This document shows positions 1 to 9,789 of a stretch of 64,000 nt of DNA, one piece after another. The translations under genes and the position numbers were made by a program. Each line of letters starts with the position of its first letter. Positions within the stretch are counted from its first letter, which is position 1. Below the pieces are notes generated by a model. That model did no database searches and was not told the origin of the DNA. It worked only from the letters and a program-made list of their open reading frames with translations. Source of the DNA: Fischerella thermalis PCC 7521 (GTDB lineage: Bacteria; Cyanobacteriota; Cyanobacteriia; Cyanobacteriales; Nostocaceae); contig NZ_AJLL01000096.1 in NCBI RefSeq assembly GCF_000317225.1, positions 1-64,000 of the forward strand. Reading direction: 5' to 3'.

Positions 1-3000
1 TCTCTGGAAATGCTCTGCCAGCCGTTGTATAGTTTGCGGCTCAAATAAGTCAGTGTTATACTCCACGCTGCCAATCATGCCAGAGGCTGTTTCTGCCATG
101 TACAGTGTCAAATCAAACTTGGCAGTGCCACTATCACTTTCTAAGGTACTCAAGGTCAAACTCGGTAACTCTATCTCTAAACTGTGTGCATTCTGAAGTA
201 CAAACATCACTTGAAATAGAGGTGTGTGACTTAAGTTGCGCTGGGGCTGCAATTTTTCTACTAATTTTTCAAAAGGCACATCTTGGTGGGCATAAGCTCC
301 TAAAGCTACTTCCCGCACCCGACGTAGCAACTCTCGAAAGCTAGGGTTGCCAGATAAATCGGTTCGCAGCACTAGGGTATTGACAAAAAAACCGATTAAC
401 CCTTCTATCTCCCTGTGGTTACGATTGGCAATGGGAGAACCAATTACAATATCATTGTTTCCCGTGTAGCGATACAGCAGCGTCTTGAAGGCTGCCAGCA
501 AGGTCATAAATAAGGTGCTTCCTTCTTGCTGTCTCAAAGTTTTCAACGCAAGAGTTTGCTCTGGAGATAGCCGGAAAGAATGGGTAGCACCTCGGAAGGA
601 CTGAACAGCAGGTCGTGGGTGATCAGTAGGTAACTCTAGAACAGCTGGCGCACCATGCAACTGCTGACGCCAGTAAGCAAGCTGGGATTCCAGTACTTCT
701 CCTGTGAGCCACTGCTTCTGCCAAGCGGCAAAGTCTATGTACTGAATCGGTAATTCCGGTAACGGGGAAGGTTGCCCGTGACAAAAAGCTTGATAAAGTG
801 TTGCCAATTCATGCACTAGCACGCTTGTTGACCAACCGTCAGAAACGATGTGGTGCATGGTCAACAGGATCACATATTCCTGTTCACTAAGGCTGAGTAA
901 TTTCACTCGCAACAGAGTATCAGTCTCCAGGTTAAAGGGCTGTTGCGCCTCTGCAAGTGCTAGTTCTTTGACTTTAGTTTCTCGTTGAGCAGCAGGTAAT
1001 TCCGCCAGGTCAATGACTGTTAATAGCTGCGATGTTACTGATGAGATAAATGCTACGGGTTGCCCTTCGACGGTCTTAAAATTAGTTCGCAGGGCTTCGT
1101 GACGGCGTAGAATTTCATTAAAACTCTGCTCTAGTGCTGCTAGATTTAGCTGACCCTGTAAATGTACGGTATCGATAATGTTGTAAAAAGGACTGTCAGG
1201 CTCTAACTGAGCCAGGAACCAGAGTCGTTGTTGGGCAAAGGACAGGGGTAAATCTGCCGTCCGGGAAATACGTTGAATAGGCGGTATTTCTAATCCTAAG
1301 TCTGCTTTGGTAGCTTTTTCAATTTCTTTGGCTAGCCCCGCGACTGTTGGCTGGTTAAACAAGCAACGCAAGGGTAGTTCCACCTTAAATACTTGGCGCA
1401 GTTGCGAAATAACGCGAGTTGCGAGCAGGGAATGTCCCCCCAAATCAAAGAAGTTGTCGTGAATCCCCACTTTTTGAATGCTAAGCACTTCTGTCCAGAT
1501 TCCAGCTAGCATTTCTTCAACTGGTGTGGAAGGAGCTACAAGATTAGACTCAGATATTAGTTGTGTTGGGTCTGGTGCTGGTAGCGACCGGCGGTCTATC
1601 TTGCCATTGGGTGTCAAGGGTAGCGCTTCTAGGATGACAAAAGCTGTTGGCAGCATGTAGTTTGGTAGTTTTGCCTCCAAAAAGCGGCGCAGTTCGGGAA
1701 TTGTCAGTGTCTGGTCTGGGTGAAGAGTTATATAGGCTACTAAAGTTTTATTTGCAGTGTCATCCTCCCGAACAATAACCACACTCGCCGATATTGCTGG
1801 GTGTTGGCTGATGACTGCTTCAATTTCTCCTAGTTCAATGCGGAAACCCCGAAGTTTCACCTGGTGGTCAATGCGACCTATGTACTCTATATCACCACTA
1901 GGTAAATAACGAGCTAAGTCCCCAGTCTTGTATAAACGCACTCCCGGTTCGTTACTGTAGGGATGGGGAATGAATTTTTCACAAGTCAAATCAGGACGAT
2001 GCAAATAACCTCTAGCTAGACTATAACCACCTATATACAGTTCTCCAGGAACTCCTATCGGTACTGGCTGCAAGTTAGAGTCGAAAATGTACAACTCGGT
2101 GTTAGCAAATGGGCGACCAATTGGTACTAATTGGTCGTTAACTAACTCCTGAGTTGTGGTTTCAAACCAGGAACTGTCAATTGTGGCTTCGGTCAAACCA
2201 AAAGAGTTAATTAAGCGGGTGTGGGAACCGCAAAAGTTACGAAATTTTTGATATTCTTTTGTGTACCAAACATCAGAACCACAAATCAGCAGCCGCATAA
2301 AGTCAAGTTGCTGTTGACTTTCCTCTAGGTACTGCATCAAGTTTCGCAAAACTGCTGGTACAAATTCGGCACAGTCAACTTTTTCTTTGACCATGAGATT
2401 GTATAGGTCTTGAGGAGATAGCAGTAGGTCGCGGGGGCATAAAACCAGTTTGCCACCCGAACAGACAGCACGAACTAAATCTCCAGAAAAAACATCAAAG
2501 GAGAAACTTGCCATTTGCAGATGACAGGTGACGTCTGTGTGTAGGTGGTAAGTTTCTTCCCAAGCAAAATAAGCATTGACGAGGCTGCTGTGCTGAATTG
2601 TTACGCCTTTTGCTCTACCTGTAGAGCCTGATGTATAAATTACATAGGCTAGGTTTTCAGGTTTAGTCCCACTGATAGGATTATGTAATGTAACAGGAAT
2701 ATTACTGAAATTATTATTATCAATAAGTACAACTTTAGCTGTGTGTGGTGGGAGTTCGGCGACTAGTCCTGCCTGGGTAAGCAGTACCAAAGGCTTGGCA
2801 TCCTCCAACATCAAAGCTAACCTTTGTGGTGGATAGGATGGATCTAGGGGTATATATGCTCCGCCTGCTTTGAGAATTGCTAGGATAGCAATTACCGTCT
2901 CTAGCGATCGCTCAACACAAACCCCCACTAATACCTCTGGTCCCACTCCCAATTTTTGCAATTCATGGGCCAATTGGTTGGCACGGCAGTTGAGTTCCCG

Positions 3001-4479
3001 ATAAGTTAATTGCTGGTCTGCAAAAACTACGGCTACAGCATCAGGGGTGCGTTCCACCTGGGCTTCAAACAACTGATGGATGCATAGGTCTTGGGGATAG
3101 TCACTCTTAGTGCTATTCCACTCCACCAATAGCTGCTGTTTTTCAGCTGCTGTTAAAAGTGATAATTCTTTCAGGCGCTGTTGAGGATTGGCAACCATCG
3201 TGTTGAGCAAGGTTGCCAGATGTCCTAGCATACGGTCGATAGTGGCAGCAGCAAAGCGCTCACCTTCATTGTAGGCAATGGTAAGCAACAGCTCTTTACC
3301 CGGGATCACACTTAGTGTCAGGGGATAGTTAGTCTGTTCAATACTACGAAAATTCTTAATTGCCAGGTCTAAACCTGGTTCTGATAAAGAAATATCTACA
3401 GGATAATTCTCAAAAACGAGAATACTCTCAAACAGAGGCAAACCTCTGTTAACTTCACTCCAACCCTGAATTTCTACGAGTGGGCTATATTCGTACTGCC
3501 GTGTCTCAACTTGTTGGACTTGAACTTGCTTTAGCCAAGGTAAGAGGAAAGCTTCGGGATCAACTTTGACTCGGAATGGTAGCGTGTTGATAAATAACCC
3601 CACCATTGATTCGGCTTTTGGCAGGGCCGCCGGACGACCTGAGACTGTTACCCCAAATAATACGTCTGCTTCCCCACTATAGCGGTTCAGGAGTAAAGCC
3701 CAAGCTCCCTGCACGAGAGTGTTGAGTGTTAGCTGATGTTTTTGTGCTAGTGATTGTAGTGCGGCTGTGGTTGATGCTTGTAGCCGCAGTTGTTGTTCTT
3801 TGTAGTTATCAGTAGATGTTTGCTGATTATTCTGGTTTTCCCCTATCTTTGTGGGAGCAGTAAAACCTTTGAGAGTCTGCCGCCAAAATGTTTCAGCTTC
3901 GGAAAGATTTTGCTGCTGTAACCAGACGATGTAATCCCGGTAAGGACGTGGAGATGGGAGGAACAGAGTTTGGCCTTGAGCGAAAGTTTTGTAAAAGGCC
4001 AGAACTTCTTGGAAAATTAAAGGAACAGACCAACCATCTAACAGCAGGTGATGACTGCTCCAAATAAAATGATAAGAATAGTCGGTAAGTTGAATCAGCA
4101 CCAAACGCATCAGAGGTGCAACTGTCAGATTAAAGCCTTGGCAGCGATCGCTTGACAAAAAAGCCTCAATTTGTTCCTGCTGTGCAACTGATGACAAATG
4201 CCGCCAGTCCTGATGCACAAAAGGTAGTGTTACCTGACGATGCACTACTTGCACAGGTTCTTTTAAGCCTTCCCACAGGAAACAGGTGCGTAAAATTGAG
4301 TGTCGATTTACGACCTGGTGCCAAGCACGATGGAAGGCTGCAATATTGAGATTACCTTCTATGATGCAGCTAAATTGGTCAAAATATACTCCTGATTTGG
4401 GATCTGCAAGACAGTGGAAGAGGATGCCCTGTTGCATGGGCGAGAGGGGATAAAAATCTGCAATATTTTTCATGCCCAT
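1..4479 (-). CDS. NRPS, C-A-PCP-C (partial, runs off the window), predicted ornithine module
   Basis: This non-ribosomal peptide synthetase is open from its start to the window edge (1493 codons seen), so its C-terminal part is missing. Order: a C domain beginning SPMQQGILFH with HHLLLDG; an A domain with YTSGSTG (about nt 2630); a PCP with LGGHSLL (about nt 1440); and a second C domain with HHIVSDG that nears its end at nt 1. Aligned to the GrsA pocket, the A-domain code reads D-V-G-E-I-G-S-I-D-(K), the textbook ornithine code of gramicidin S and tyrocidine synthetases. Two in-frame ATGs exist. I chose the one at 4479 because AGAGGAA lies 7 nt before it; the other (4473) is too far. The upstream synthetase stops 1 nt before, so the two are translationally coupled. 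The first C domain should accept a D-configured donor, because the preceding module ends in an epimerase. The Orn call assumes that GSD in this domain aligns with the usual GGE motif. Confidence 0.93.
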   Translation of the reverse strand, partial: MGMKNIADFYPLSPMQQGILFHCLADPKSGVYFDQFSCIIEGNLNIAAFHRAWHQVVNRHSILRTCFLWEGLKEPVQVVHRQVTLPFVHQDWRHLSSVAQQEQIEAFLSSDRCQGFNLTVAPLMRLVLIQLTDYSYHFIWSSHHLLLDGWSVPLIFQEVLAFYKTFAQGQTLFLPSPRPYRDYIVWLQQQNLSEAETFWRQTLKGFTAPTKIGENQNNQQTSTDNYKEQQLRLQASTTAALQSLAQKHQLTLNTLVQGAWALLLNRYSGEADVLFGVTVSGRPAALPKAESMVGLFINTLPFRVKVDPEAFLLPWLKQVQVQQVETRQYEYSPLVEIQGWSEVNRGLPLFESILVFENYPVDISLSEPGLDLAIKNFRSIEQTNYPLTLSVIPGKELLLTIAYNEGERFAAATIDRMLGHLATLLNTMVANPQQRLKELSLLTAAEKQQLLVEWNSTKSDYPQDLCIHQLFEAQVERTPDAVAVVFADQQLTYRELNCRANQLAHELQKLGVGPEVLVGVCVERSLETVIAILAILKAGGAYIPLDPSYPPQRLALMLEDAKPLVLLTQAGLVAELPPHTAKVVLIDNNNFSNIPVTLHNPISGTKPENLAYVIYTSGSTGRAKGVTIQHSSLVNAYFAWEETYHLHTDVTCHLQMASFSFDVFSGDLVRAVCSGGKLVLCPRDLLLSPQDLYNLMVKEKVDCAEFVPAVLRNLMQYLEESQQQLDFMRLLICGSDVWYTKEYQKFRNFCGSHTRLINSFGLTEATIDSSWFETTTQELVNDQLVPIGRPFANTELYIFDSNLQPVPIGVPGELYIGGYSLARGYLHRPDLTCEKFIPHPYSNEPGVRLYKTGDLARYLPSGDIEYIGRIDHQVKLRGFRIELGEIEAVISQHPAISASVVIVREDDTANKTLVAYITLHPDQTLTIPELRRFLEAKLPNYMLPTAFVILEALPLTPNGKIDRRSLPAPDPTQLISESNLVAPSTPVEEMLAGIWTEVLSIQKVGIHDNFFDLGGHSLLATRVISQLRQVFKVELPLRCLFNQPTVAGLAKEIEKATKADLGLEIPPIQRISRTADLPLSFAQQRLWFLAQLEPDSPFYNIIDTVHLQGQLNLAALEQSFNEILRRHEALRTNFKTVEGQPVAFISSVTSQLLTVIDLAELPAAQRETKVKELALAEAQQPFNLETDTLLRVKLLSLSEQEYVILLTMHHIVSDGWSTSVLVHELATLYQAFCHGQPSPLPELPIQYIDFAAWQKQWLTGEVLESQLAYWRQQLHGAPAVLELPTDHPRPAVQSFRGATHSFRLSPEQTLALKTLRQQEGSTLFMTLLAAFKTLLYRYTGNNDIVIGSPIANRNHREIEGLIGFFVNTLVLRTDLSGNPSFRELLRRVREVALGAYAHQDVPFEKLVEKLQPQRNLSHTPLFQVMFVLQNAHSLEIELPSLTLSTLESDSGTAKFDLTLYMAETASGMIGSVEYNTDLFEPQTIQRLAEHFQR

Positions 4480-4480
4480 A

Positions 4481-7400
4481 TTACATTCCTCTAATGACTG
4501 CGGTAATTGCATCCAGATCGGCTTGATTCCATTGGCTTTGCTGAAATTCGGCAAAATCGGAAGGAGTAAAGCCACCTGCATCGGGAGATTGACAGTGAGT
4601 AATTAGTGAGCGCAATGCATCTATATAACCAACAGCCAATTTTTCCACTGTTGCACTTTGATATATCTGTTGACTAAAACTCCATTCCAAGCGCAATTGA
4701 CCTGCACTCACCATTCCGTTAATTTCCAAAAGGTATGGCAGGGTTTCCTGTGGACTGTAAACGCGACCACTTGATTCTGGGGCGAACTGAAATAGAGAGG
4801 ATGAAGACAAACTCTGGTCAAACTGACCCAGATAGTTAAAAGCCACCTCAGCTTGAGGTAATGCTTGCAGTACTTGGGCAACTTCATCACCTCTGAGGTA
4901 GCGCAATATCCCATAGCCCACTCCCTGATTAGGAATGCGGCGCAGTTGTTCTTTAACTGTTTTTAAAGCTTCTCCAGGATGACTATTGGGACTTACTTTC
5001 AACACTACAGGAAAAACGGCAGTAAACCAACCCACAGTCCGGGATAAATCTATCGATTCTGAAAACGCTTCCCGGCCATGGGCTTCTAAATCTACTAACA
5101 AACAATCCATCCCCTGCCATTGGGCAAAGGTCTGTGCCAAAGCTGTCAGTAACACATCATTGATTTGAGTGTTGTAGGCTTGGGGAACCTCTTGTAACAA
5201 AGCTTGAGTTTCTTCTGGACTCAAAGCTACAGAGACAATTTGAGCTTTAGCCATTGTATTCTCTCCCCCTGGAAAGTCCACGGGTAGGGAAGCAATGGGT
5301 TGTTGCAGTTCTTGTTGCCAGTAATTGAGTTCTTGCTTGAATGCGTCTGCTTGGGCATAGGCTTGTAGTTGTTCAGCCCACTGTTTGAAGGAAGTCGTTT
5401 TAGAAGCCAATTGAATTCTTTGGCTACAACAGATTTGCTCATAACTCCTCTGCAAATCCTCCAACAGGATGCGCCACGACACCCCATCAACCGCTAAGTG
5501 ATGGATCACAATCAGTAGACGCTGTTGATTGCAGCCCAGGTGGAATAAGGCAACCCGAAGCAATGGCCCTTCAGATAAATTGAGGCTGGCTTGAAGTTCG
5601 TTGGCAGCGTCTGCAATTACTTGTTTTTGTTGAGTTTCCGGCAAAGCTGAAAAATCTCGCTGCACCAACGGAACTACGCCATCAACATCAGCATTCACCT
5701 GCTGCCAACCAGATTCCCCCTTGACAAAACGCAAGCGAAGTGCATCGTGGTGCTGGAGTAACCCTTGCACTGCTTTCTCTAAGCAAGTAATATCCAGTGG
5801 TTGCTTTGGTTCGAGCAGAACTGCTTGATTATAGTGGTGAGGAAAACGGAGATTTTGGGCAAAGAACCAGTGCTGAATGGGCGTCAAAGGTACTGTTCCG
5901 GTGACAATTCCTTGTTCGACGGCAATGATGGTCTCAGTTGTACTGACTACTGCTACTAATTCCGCGATCGTCTGGTATTGAAAAATCTGCTTTGGTGTTA
6001 ATTTTAGTCCGGCTTCTCGAGCTTTAGAAACGACCTGAAGACTGAGGATGGAGTCTCCACCTAATGCAAAAAAGTTGTCTTTGATACCTACCTTTTCTCT
6101 ACCTAGTACCTGCGCCCAAATCGTAGCTAACTGTTTTTCGACTGTAGTTTCAGGAGCGATGAAAGCTGATGCTATTTCTGGAGTTTGCTGTTCTGGTGCT
6201 GGTAGTGCTTGCAGATTTACCTTACCGTTGGGGGTTAAAGGCATAACTTCCAGGAATACGAAGGCAGCAGGAATCATGTATTCTGGTAACTTTTCTTTGA
6301 CGAAGTTACGCAGGTCATGGCTGAGTGCTGAGTGATGAATATTACTATTATCTAAGTCTTGTGCTTCTTGCTTAGGAATTTCCGACTGGAAGCGATCGCT
6401 ACCCGCTATCAAATCCTCTTGCCCTCTGCTTTGTTTGTTAGGAACTATATAAGCTACTAAGCGTTTATTTCCCGCTTTTTCTTCTCGTGCTAAAAGCACC
6501 ACTTCTCGCACGGCGGGATGTTGACTCAGCACCGACTCAATTTCTCCTAACTCGATGCGGAATCCCCTAACTTTCACCTGATTGTCAATCCGCCCCAGGA
6601 ATTCGATGTTGCCGTCTTGACGATAGCGTACTAAATCCCCTGTTTTGTATAATCGCGCTCCTAGCTGATTGCTGAAGGGGTGGGGAATGAATTTATCGGC
6701 GGTCAAATCTGGACGGTTGAGGTATCCCCTAGCAATACCAACACCACTAATATATAGTTCACCAACAACACCAATGGGAACTGGTTGCAAATATTTATCT
6801 AATACGTAGGTTTGAGCATTGGGAATCGGGCGTCCAATCGGTATCTTGAGTGACGGGTTGTCTGTGGGTGCTAACGGTAATTTGTATGTCGTTGCGACAA
6901 CAGTCGCCTCTGTGGGGCCGTAGGTGTTGATCAGTTCTTGGCGATCGCCTACACAATTTTGCCAAATTTCTACTTGTTTTCCCTGCGCTTGCTCTCCCCC
7001 AATAATTACTAGCCGGAGTGAGTCGGGTAGCCGTAAATGTGCTGTGGCGATATCAGACATGAGCTGTTGCCAGTAGGCAGTCGGCAAATCTAATACCGTC
7101 AGCTTTAAATCCTGGCACTTTTGCAGAAATGTCTGCCCATCACTGAGCATCTCATCAGTACGTAGAACTAAAGTTCCACCGCACGTTAGGCAGGGATAAA
7201 TTTCTTCTGCTGCGGCATCAAAACTAATGGAGGCAAACTGAAGCACGCGATCGCCCTCTGTCAGTCCATATTCAACCACAGCAGCTTCCGTAAAATTAAC
7301 TAAAGATTTATGTGTAATTAATACACCTTTGGGTGTACCTGTAGAACCAGAAGTGTAAATCACATAAGCTAAATTTTCGCTTTCAGTAATACTAAAGGGA

Positions 7401-9313
7401 TTGCTCCGGCTCTCCTGCGAGATGGCTTGCCAGTCTGTATCCAAACAGACAACACATGTTTGATGCTCAGGCAGTTCTTTGATTAATTTTTCCTGAGTTA
7501 GAAGTACAAGCGCTTGGGAATTCGCCAAGATGTAGGCTACACGCTCCTGGGGATAGTTTGGGTCTATGGGCACATAAGCGCCACCCGCTTTTAAGATGGC
7601 TAAGATTGCGATCGCCATCTCTAAGGAACGCTCAACACAAATCCCCACTGGCACTTCTGGTTGCACTCCCAACTTTTGCAAATAATGGGCCAGTTGGTTG
7701 GCTTTCTCGTTGAGTTCTCGGTAAGTCAACTGCTGATCTGCAAACACCACCGCCACTGCATTTGGTGTTCTTTCCACCTGGGCTTCAAACAGTTGATGAA
7801 TGCACTGGTCTTTGGCATAGTCTGTTGTTGTTTGATTCCAATCTACAAGCAGCTGATTTTCCTCAAACTTAGTCAGTAAAGGTAATTTTGAGATATTCTC
7901 ATCGGGGTGAGAAACAATCCCTGCCAGCAAAGTTTGCCAATGCCCGATCATCCGGTTAATGGTGTCTGCCCTAAACAAGTCGGTGCTGTACTCTAAGGCT
8001 CCCATTAGTCCCAGCTTTGTATCTTCTAAGAACAAAGTCAAGTCAAACTCAGCAAATCCACTGTCTACAATTGAGGGAGTCAATTTCAGACCAGGCAATT
8101 CTAGGGCTTGGAGTGGCGAATCCTGGAAAACGAACATCGTCTGGAACAGAGGGTTATGACTCAATGTCCGTTCTGGTTGCAGTTCTTTCACCAGTTGCTC
8201 AAACGGTAAGTCTTGATGAGCATAAGCTGCCAAGGTGGTTTCCCGTACCCGTGCTAATAGTTCTCGAAAACTAGGGTTGTTAGAAAGATTAGTTCGCAAA
8301 ACCAAAGTGTTAATAAAACAACCTAGTAAATTTTCGGTTTCAATTTGGTTGCGATTGGCAATGGGAGTACCAACTACCAGGTCTGTTTGTCCTGTGTAGC
8401 GATAGAGCAAAGTCTTAAACGCCGCAAGTAACACCATGAACAAAGTCACGCCTTCCTTTTGACTTAAGGACTTCAGTGCCTCTGTCAATGATTGAGGAAG
8501 GATGAGAGTTTGGCGCGCACCTCGCAAGCTTTGAACCGCCGGACGTGGATTGTCTGTTGGTAAGGCGAAAACCGGAGGTAAGTTTTCCAGTTTTTGCTGC
8601 CAATAAACTAACTGAGACTTGTACGTTTCGTCATCCAAAGATTGCCGCTGCCAAAGAGCGAAATCTGCATACTGGATAGGCAATTCTGGCAAAGCTGGGG
8701 CAGTGCCATCACAAAAGGCTTGGTAAAGTGTTCCTAATTCTCGATAAAAGATTTGTCGAGATAAGCCATCACAGATAATGTGATGCATGGTTAAAAGGAT
8801 GATATGTTCTTGCTGTTTTAATCTGATAAGTTTGCACCGTAATAGAAGTTCTTGAGTCAGATCAAAGGTTTTACTAGATTGTTCGGTAATAATTTGTTTG
8901 ACTAATTCTTCTTGTTCAGGTTTTGACAACTCTTGCAAATCTAAAATAAGCAGTTTTAATGTTATGGTCGGAGCAATAATTTGAATTGGTTGAGTGTCTA
9001 CAATTTTAAAAGTGGTGCGGAGTATTTCATGTCGTTTAATAATTTCGTTTAAACTTTTTTCTAAAGCTATACTGTCAAGCTTACCTGTAACATGAATTAG
9101 AATGGAATCATTAAATAAAGGAATATCTGGTTGTAATTGATAGAGCAACCATAACCGTTCCTGAACTAAAGATAATAATAAAACATCAGAAGATTTTCTT
9201 TTAGAAATAGATGTTAATTTTTTTATGCTCAATTCTTTTTGTTTCAGACGCAGTTCTAACAGTGCCCGTTTTTCTGGAGGAAGATTTGCAATTCTTTTAC
9301 TAATATCACTCAT
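4481..9313 (-). CDS. NRPS, C-A-PCP-E module (D-amino acid; acidic-pocket A domain)
   Basis: 1610-residue synthetase that adds and epimerises one amino acid. Domains: N-terminal linker (1-45); C domain (about 45-470, HHIICDG); A domain (about 490-1040, YTSGSTGTPKG near 655); PCP with LGGDSIL near 1084, the GGDS form usual before epimerases; and E domain (about 1140-1590) with HHLAVDG near 1272 and FNYLGQF. The A-domain pocket reads D-A-E-D-I-G-T-V-V-(K). I do not recognise this code for certain. Acidic residues at pocket positions 239 and 278 suggest a substrate with a basic side chain (Lys, Orn or similar), which is inference. Between A8 and A10 there is an unusual Ser/Asp/Gln-rich segment of some 35 residues (about nt 6310-6440). 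There is no Shine-Dalgarno; the ATG lies 6 nt after the stop of the monooxygenase stub, suggesting translation once relied on coupling to that gene. Confidence 0.95.
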   Translation of the reverse strand: MSDISKRIANLPPEKRALLELRLKQKELSIKKLTSISKRKSSDVLLLSLVQERLWLLYQLQPDIPLFNDSILIHVTGKLDSIALEKSLNEIIKRHEILRTTFKIVDTQPIQIIAPTITLKLLILDLQELSKPEQEELVKQIITEQSSKTFDLTQELLLRCKLIRLKQQEHIILLTMHHIICDGLSRQIFYRELGTLYQAFCDGTAPALPELPIQYADFALWQRQSLDDETYKSQLVYWQQKLENLPPVFALPTDNPRPAVQSLRGARQTLILPQSLTEALKSLSQKEGVTLFMVLLAAFKTLLYRYTGQTDLVVGTPIANRNQIETENLLGCFINTLVLRTNLSNNPSFRELLARVRETTLAAYAHQDLPFEQLVKELQPERTLSHNPLFQTMFVFQDSPLQALELPGLKLTPSIVDSGFAEFDLTLFLEDTKLGLMGALEYSTDLFRADTINRMIGHWQTLLAGIVSHPDENISKLPLLTKFEENQLLVDWNQTTTDYAKDQCIHQLFEAQVERTPNAVAVVFADQQLTYRELNEKANQLAHYLQKLGVQPEVPVGICVERSLEMAIAILAILKAGGAYVPIDPNYPQERVAYILANSQALVLLTQEKLIKELPEHQTCVVCLDTDWQAISQESRSNPFSITESENLAYVIYTSGSTGTPKGVLITHKSLVNFTEAAVVEYGLTEGDRVLQFASISFDAAAEEIYPCLTCGGTLVLRTDEMLSDGQTFLQKCQDLKLTVLDLPTAYWQQLMSDIATAHLRLPDSLRLVIIGGEQAQGKQVEIWQNCVGDRQELINTYGPTEATVVATTYKLPLAPTDNPSLKIPIGRPIPNAQTYVLDKYLQPVPIGVVGELYISGVGIARGYLNRPDLTADKFIPHPFSNQLGARLYKTGDLVRYRQDGNIEFLGRIDNQVKVRGFRIELGEIESVLSQHPAVREVVLLAREEKAGNKRLVAYIVPNKQSRGQEDLIAGSDRFQSEIPKQEAQDLDNSNIHHSALSHDLRNFVKEKLPEYMIPAAFVFLEVMPLTPNGKVNLQALPAPEQQTPEIASAFIAPETTVEKQLATIWAQVLGREKVGIKDNFFALGGDSILSLQVVSKAREAGLKLTPKQIFQYQTIAELVAVVSTTETIIAVEQGIVTGTVPLTPIQHWFFAQNLRFPHHYNQAVLLEPKQPLDITCLEKAVQGLLQHHDALRLRFVKGESGWQQVNADVDGVVPLVQRDFSALPETQQKQVIADAANELQASLNLSEGPLLRVALFHLGCNQQRLLIVIHHLAVDGVSWRILLEDLQRSYEQICCSQRIQLASKTTSFKQWAEQLQAYAQADAFKQELNYWQQELQQPIASLPVDFPGGENTMAKAQIVSVALSPEETQALLQEVPQAYNTQINDVLLTALAQTFAQWQGMDCLLVDLEAHGREAFSESIDLSRTVGWFTAVFPVVLKVSPNSHPGEALKTVKEQLRRIPNQGVGYGILRYLRGDEVAQVLQALPQAEVAFNYLGQFDQSLSSSSLFQFAPESSGRVYSPQETLPYLLEINGMVSAGQLRLEWSFSQQIYQSATVEKLAVGYIDALRSLITHCQSPDAGGFTPSDFAEFQQSQWNQADLDAITAVIRGM

Positions 9314-9319
9314 GATAAA

Positions 9320-9588
9320 TCACCCAAATAAGTTGAGTGCTGATTTATGTTTAACAGTATTTTTAGCTTGATACTCTTCTGTTAGTTTTTGCAACTTATA
9401 TAGGCTTGTCATCACAGAATCGAAATCCAAGCCAAAATCAATCAAACACGCAATTTCATCAACACCAATTGATTGCATATATTCAATAGTTTCACGACAG
9501 GTTGCGATAGGGGTAAGAATTTTTATAGCAAGGTTTGTACCATAACCTAGTGTAATTAGCTGTTTTGAAAATAGCGATCGCAGATCAA
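9320..9588 (-). pseudogene. C-terminal stub of a luciferase-like monooxygenase (MupA/Atu3671 type)
   Basis: An open stretch ends in TGA at 9320-9322. It reads like the last ~85 residues of the FMN-dependent luciferase-like monooxygenases that accompany NRPS/PKS lines: ILTPIATCRETIEYMQSIG, then VDEIACLIDFGLDFDSVM, then a leucine-rich tail. An in-frame stop (TAA) lies just before the readable part, and the large N-terminal flavin-binding portion is absent. Only about 200 bp, including a dispersed repeat (9617-9675), separate the stub from the PKS gene. I infer that a full monooxygenase gene once stood between PKS and NRPS and was deleted. Assignment to the family rests on the VDEIACLIDFG block, which I recognise by memory. 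Confidence 0.72.
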
Positions 9589-9613
9589 ATTAGGAGCAAA
9601 CCCATAATCCATC

Positions 9614-9676
9614 TGTGTACCCTGCACCGAAGCCGCGCTTGGGCGCGTCTAAATCTGTGTGCATCTGTGTTCGTTA
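9614..9676. repeat. Dispersed GC-core repeat, copy 1
   Basis: Sequence of the form ATCTGTGTACCC-n-GAAGCCGCGC-n-GCGCGTCTA-n-ATCTGTGTTCG with a small GC-rich hairpin core. Closely related copies occur at about 14466-14520 (other orientation) and 27958-28020, and a shorter relative of the core at 31826-31852. It lies in the decayed monooxygenase interval. Confidence 0.7.
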
Positions 9677-9789
9677 TATTCTTCATCTCCTCGTTGTTGG
9701 CAATTAATTGCCCGTGAGAGTCTAGTGATCTGTTGCATTAGTTCTGAGGGATTAAAATGTAATTCATTAAACTATGTAACTTATCAAAA

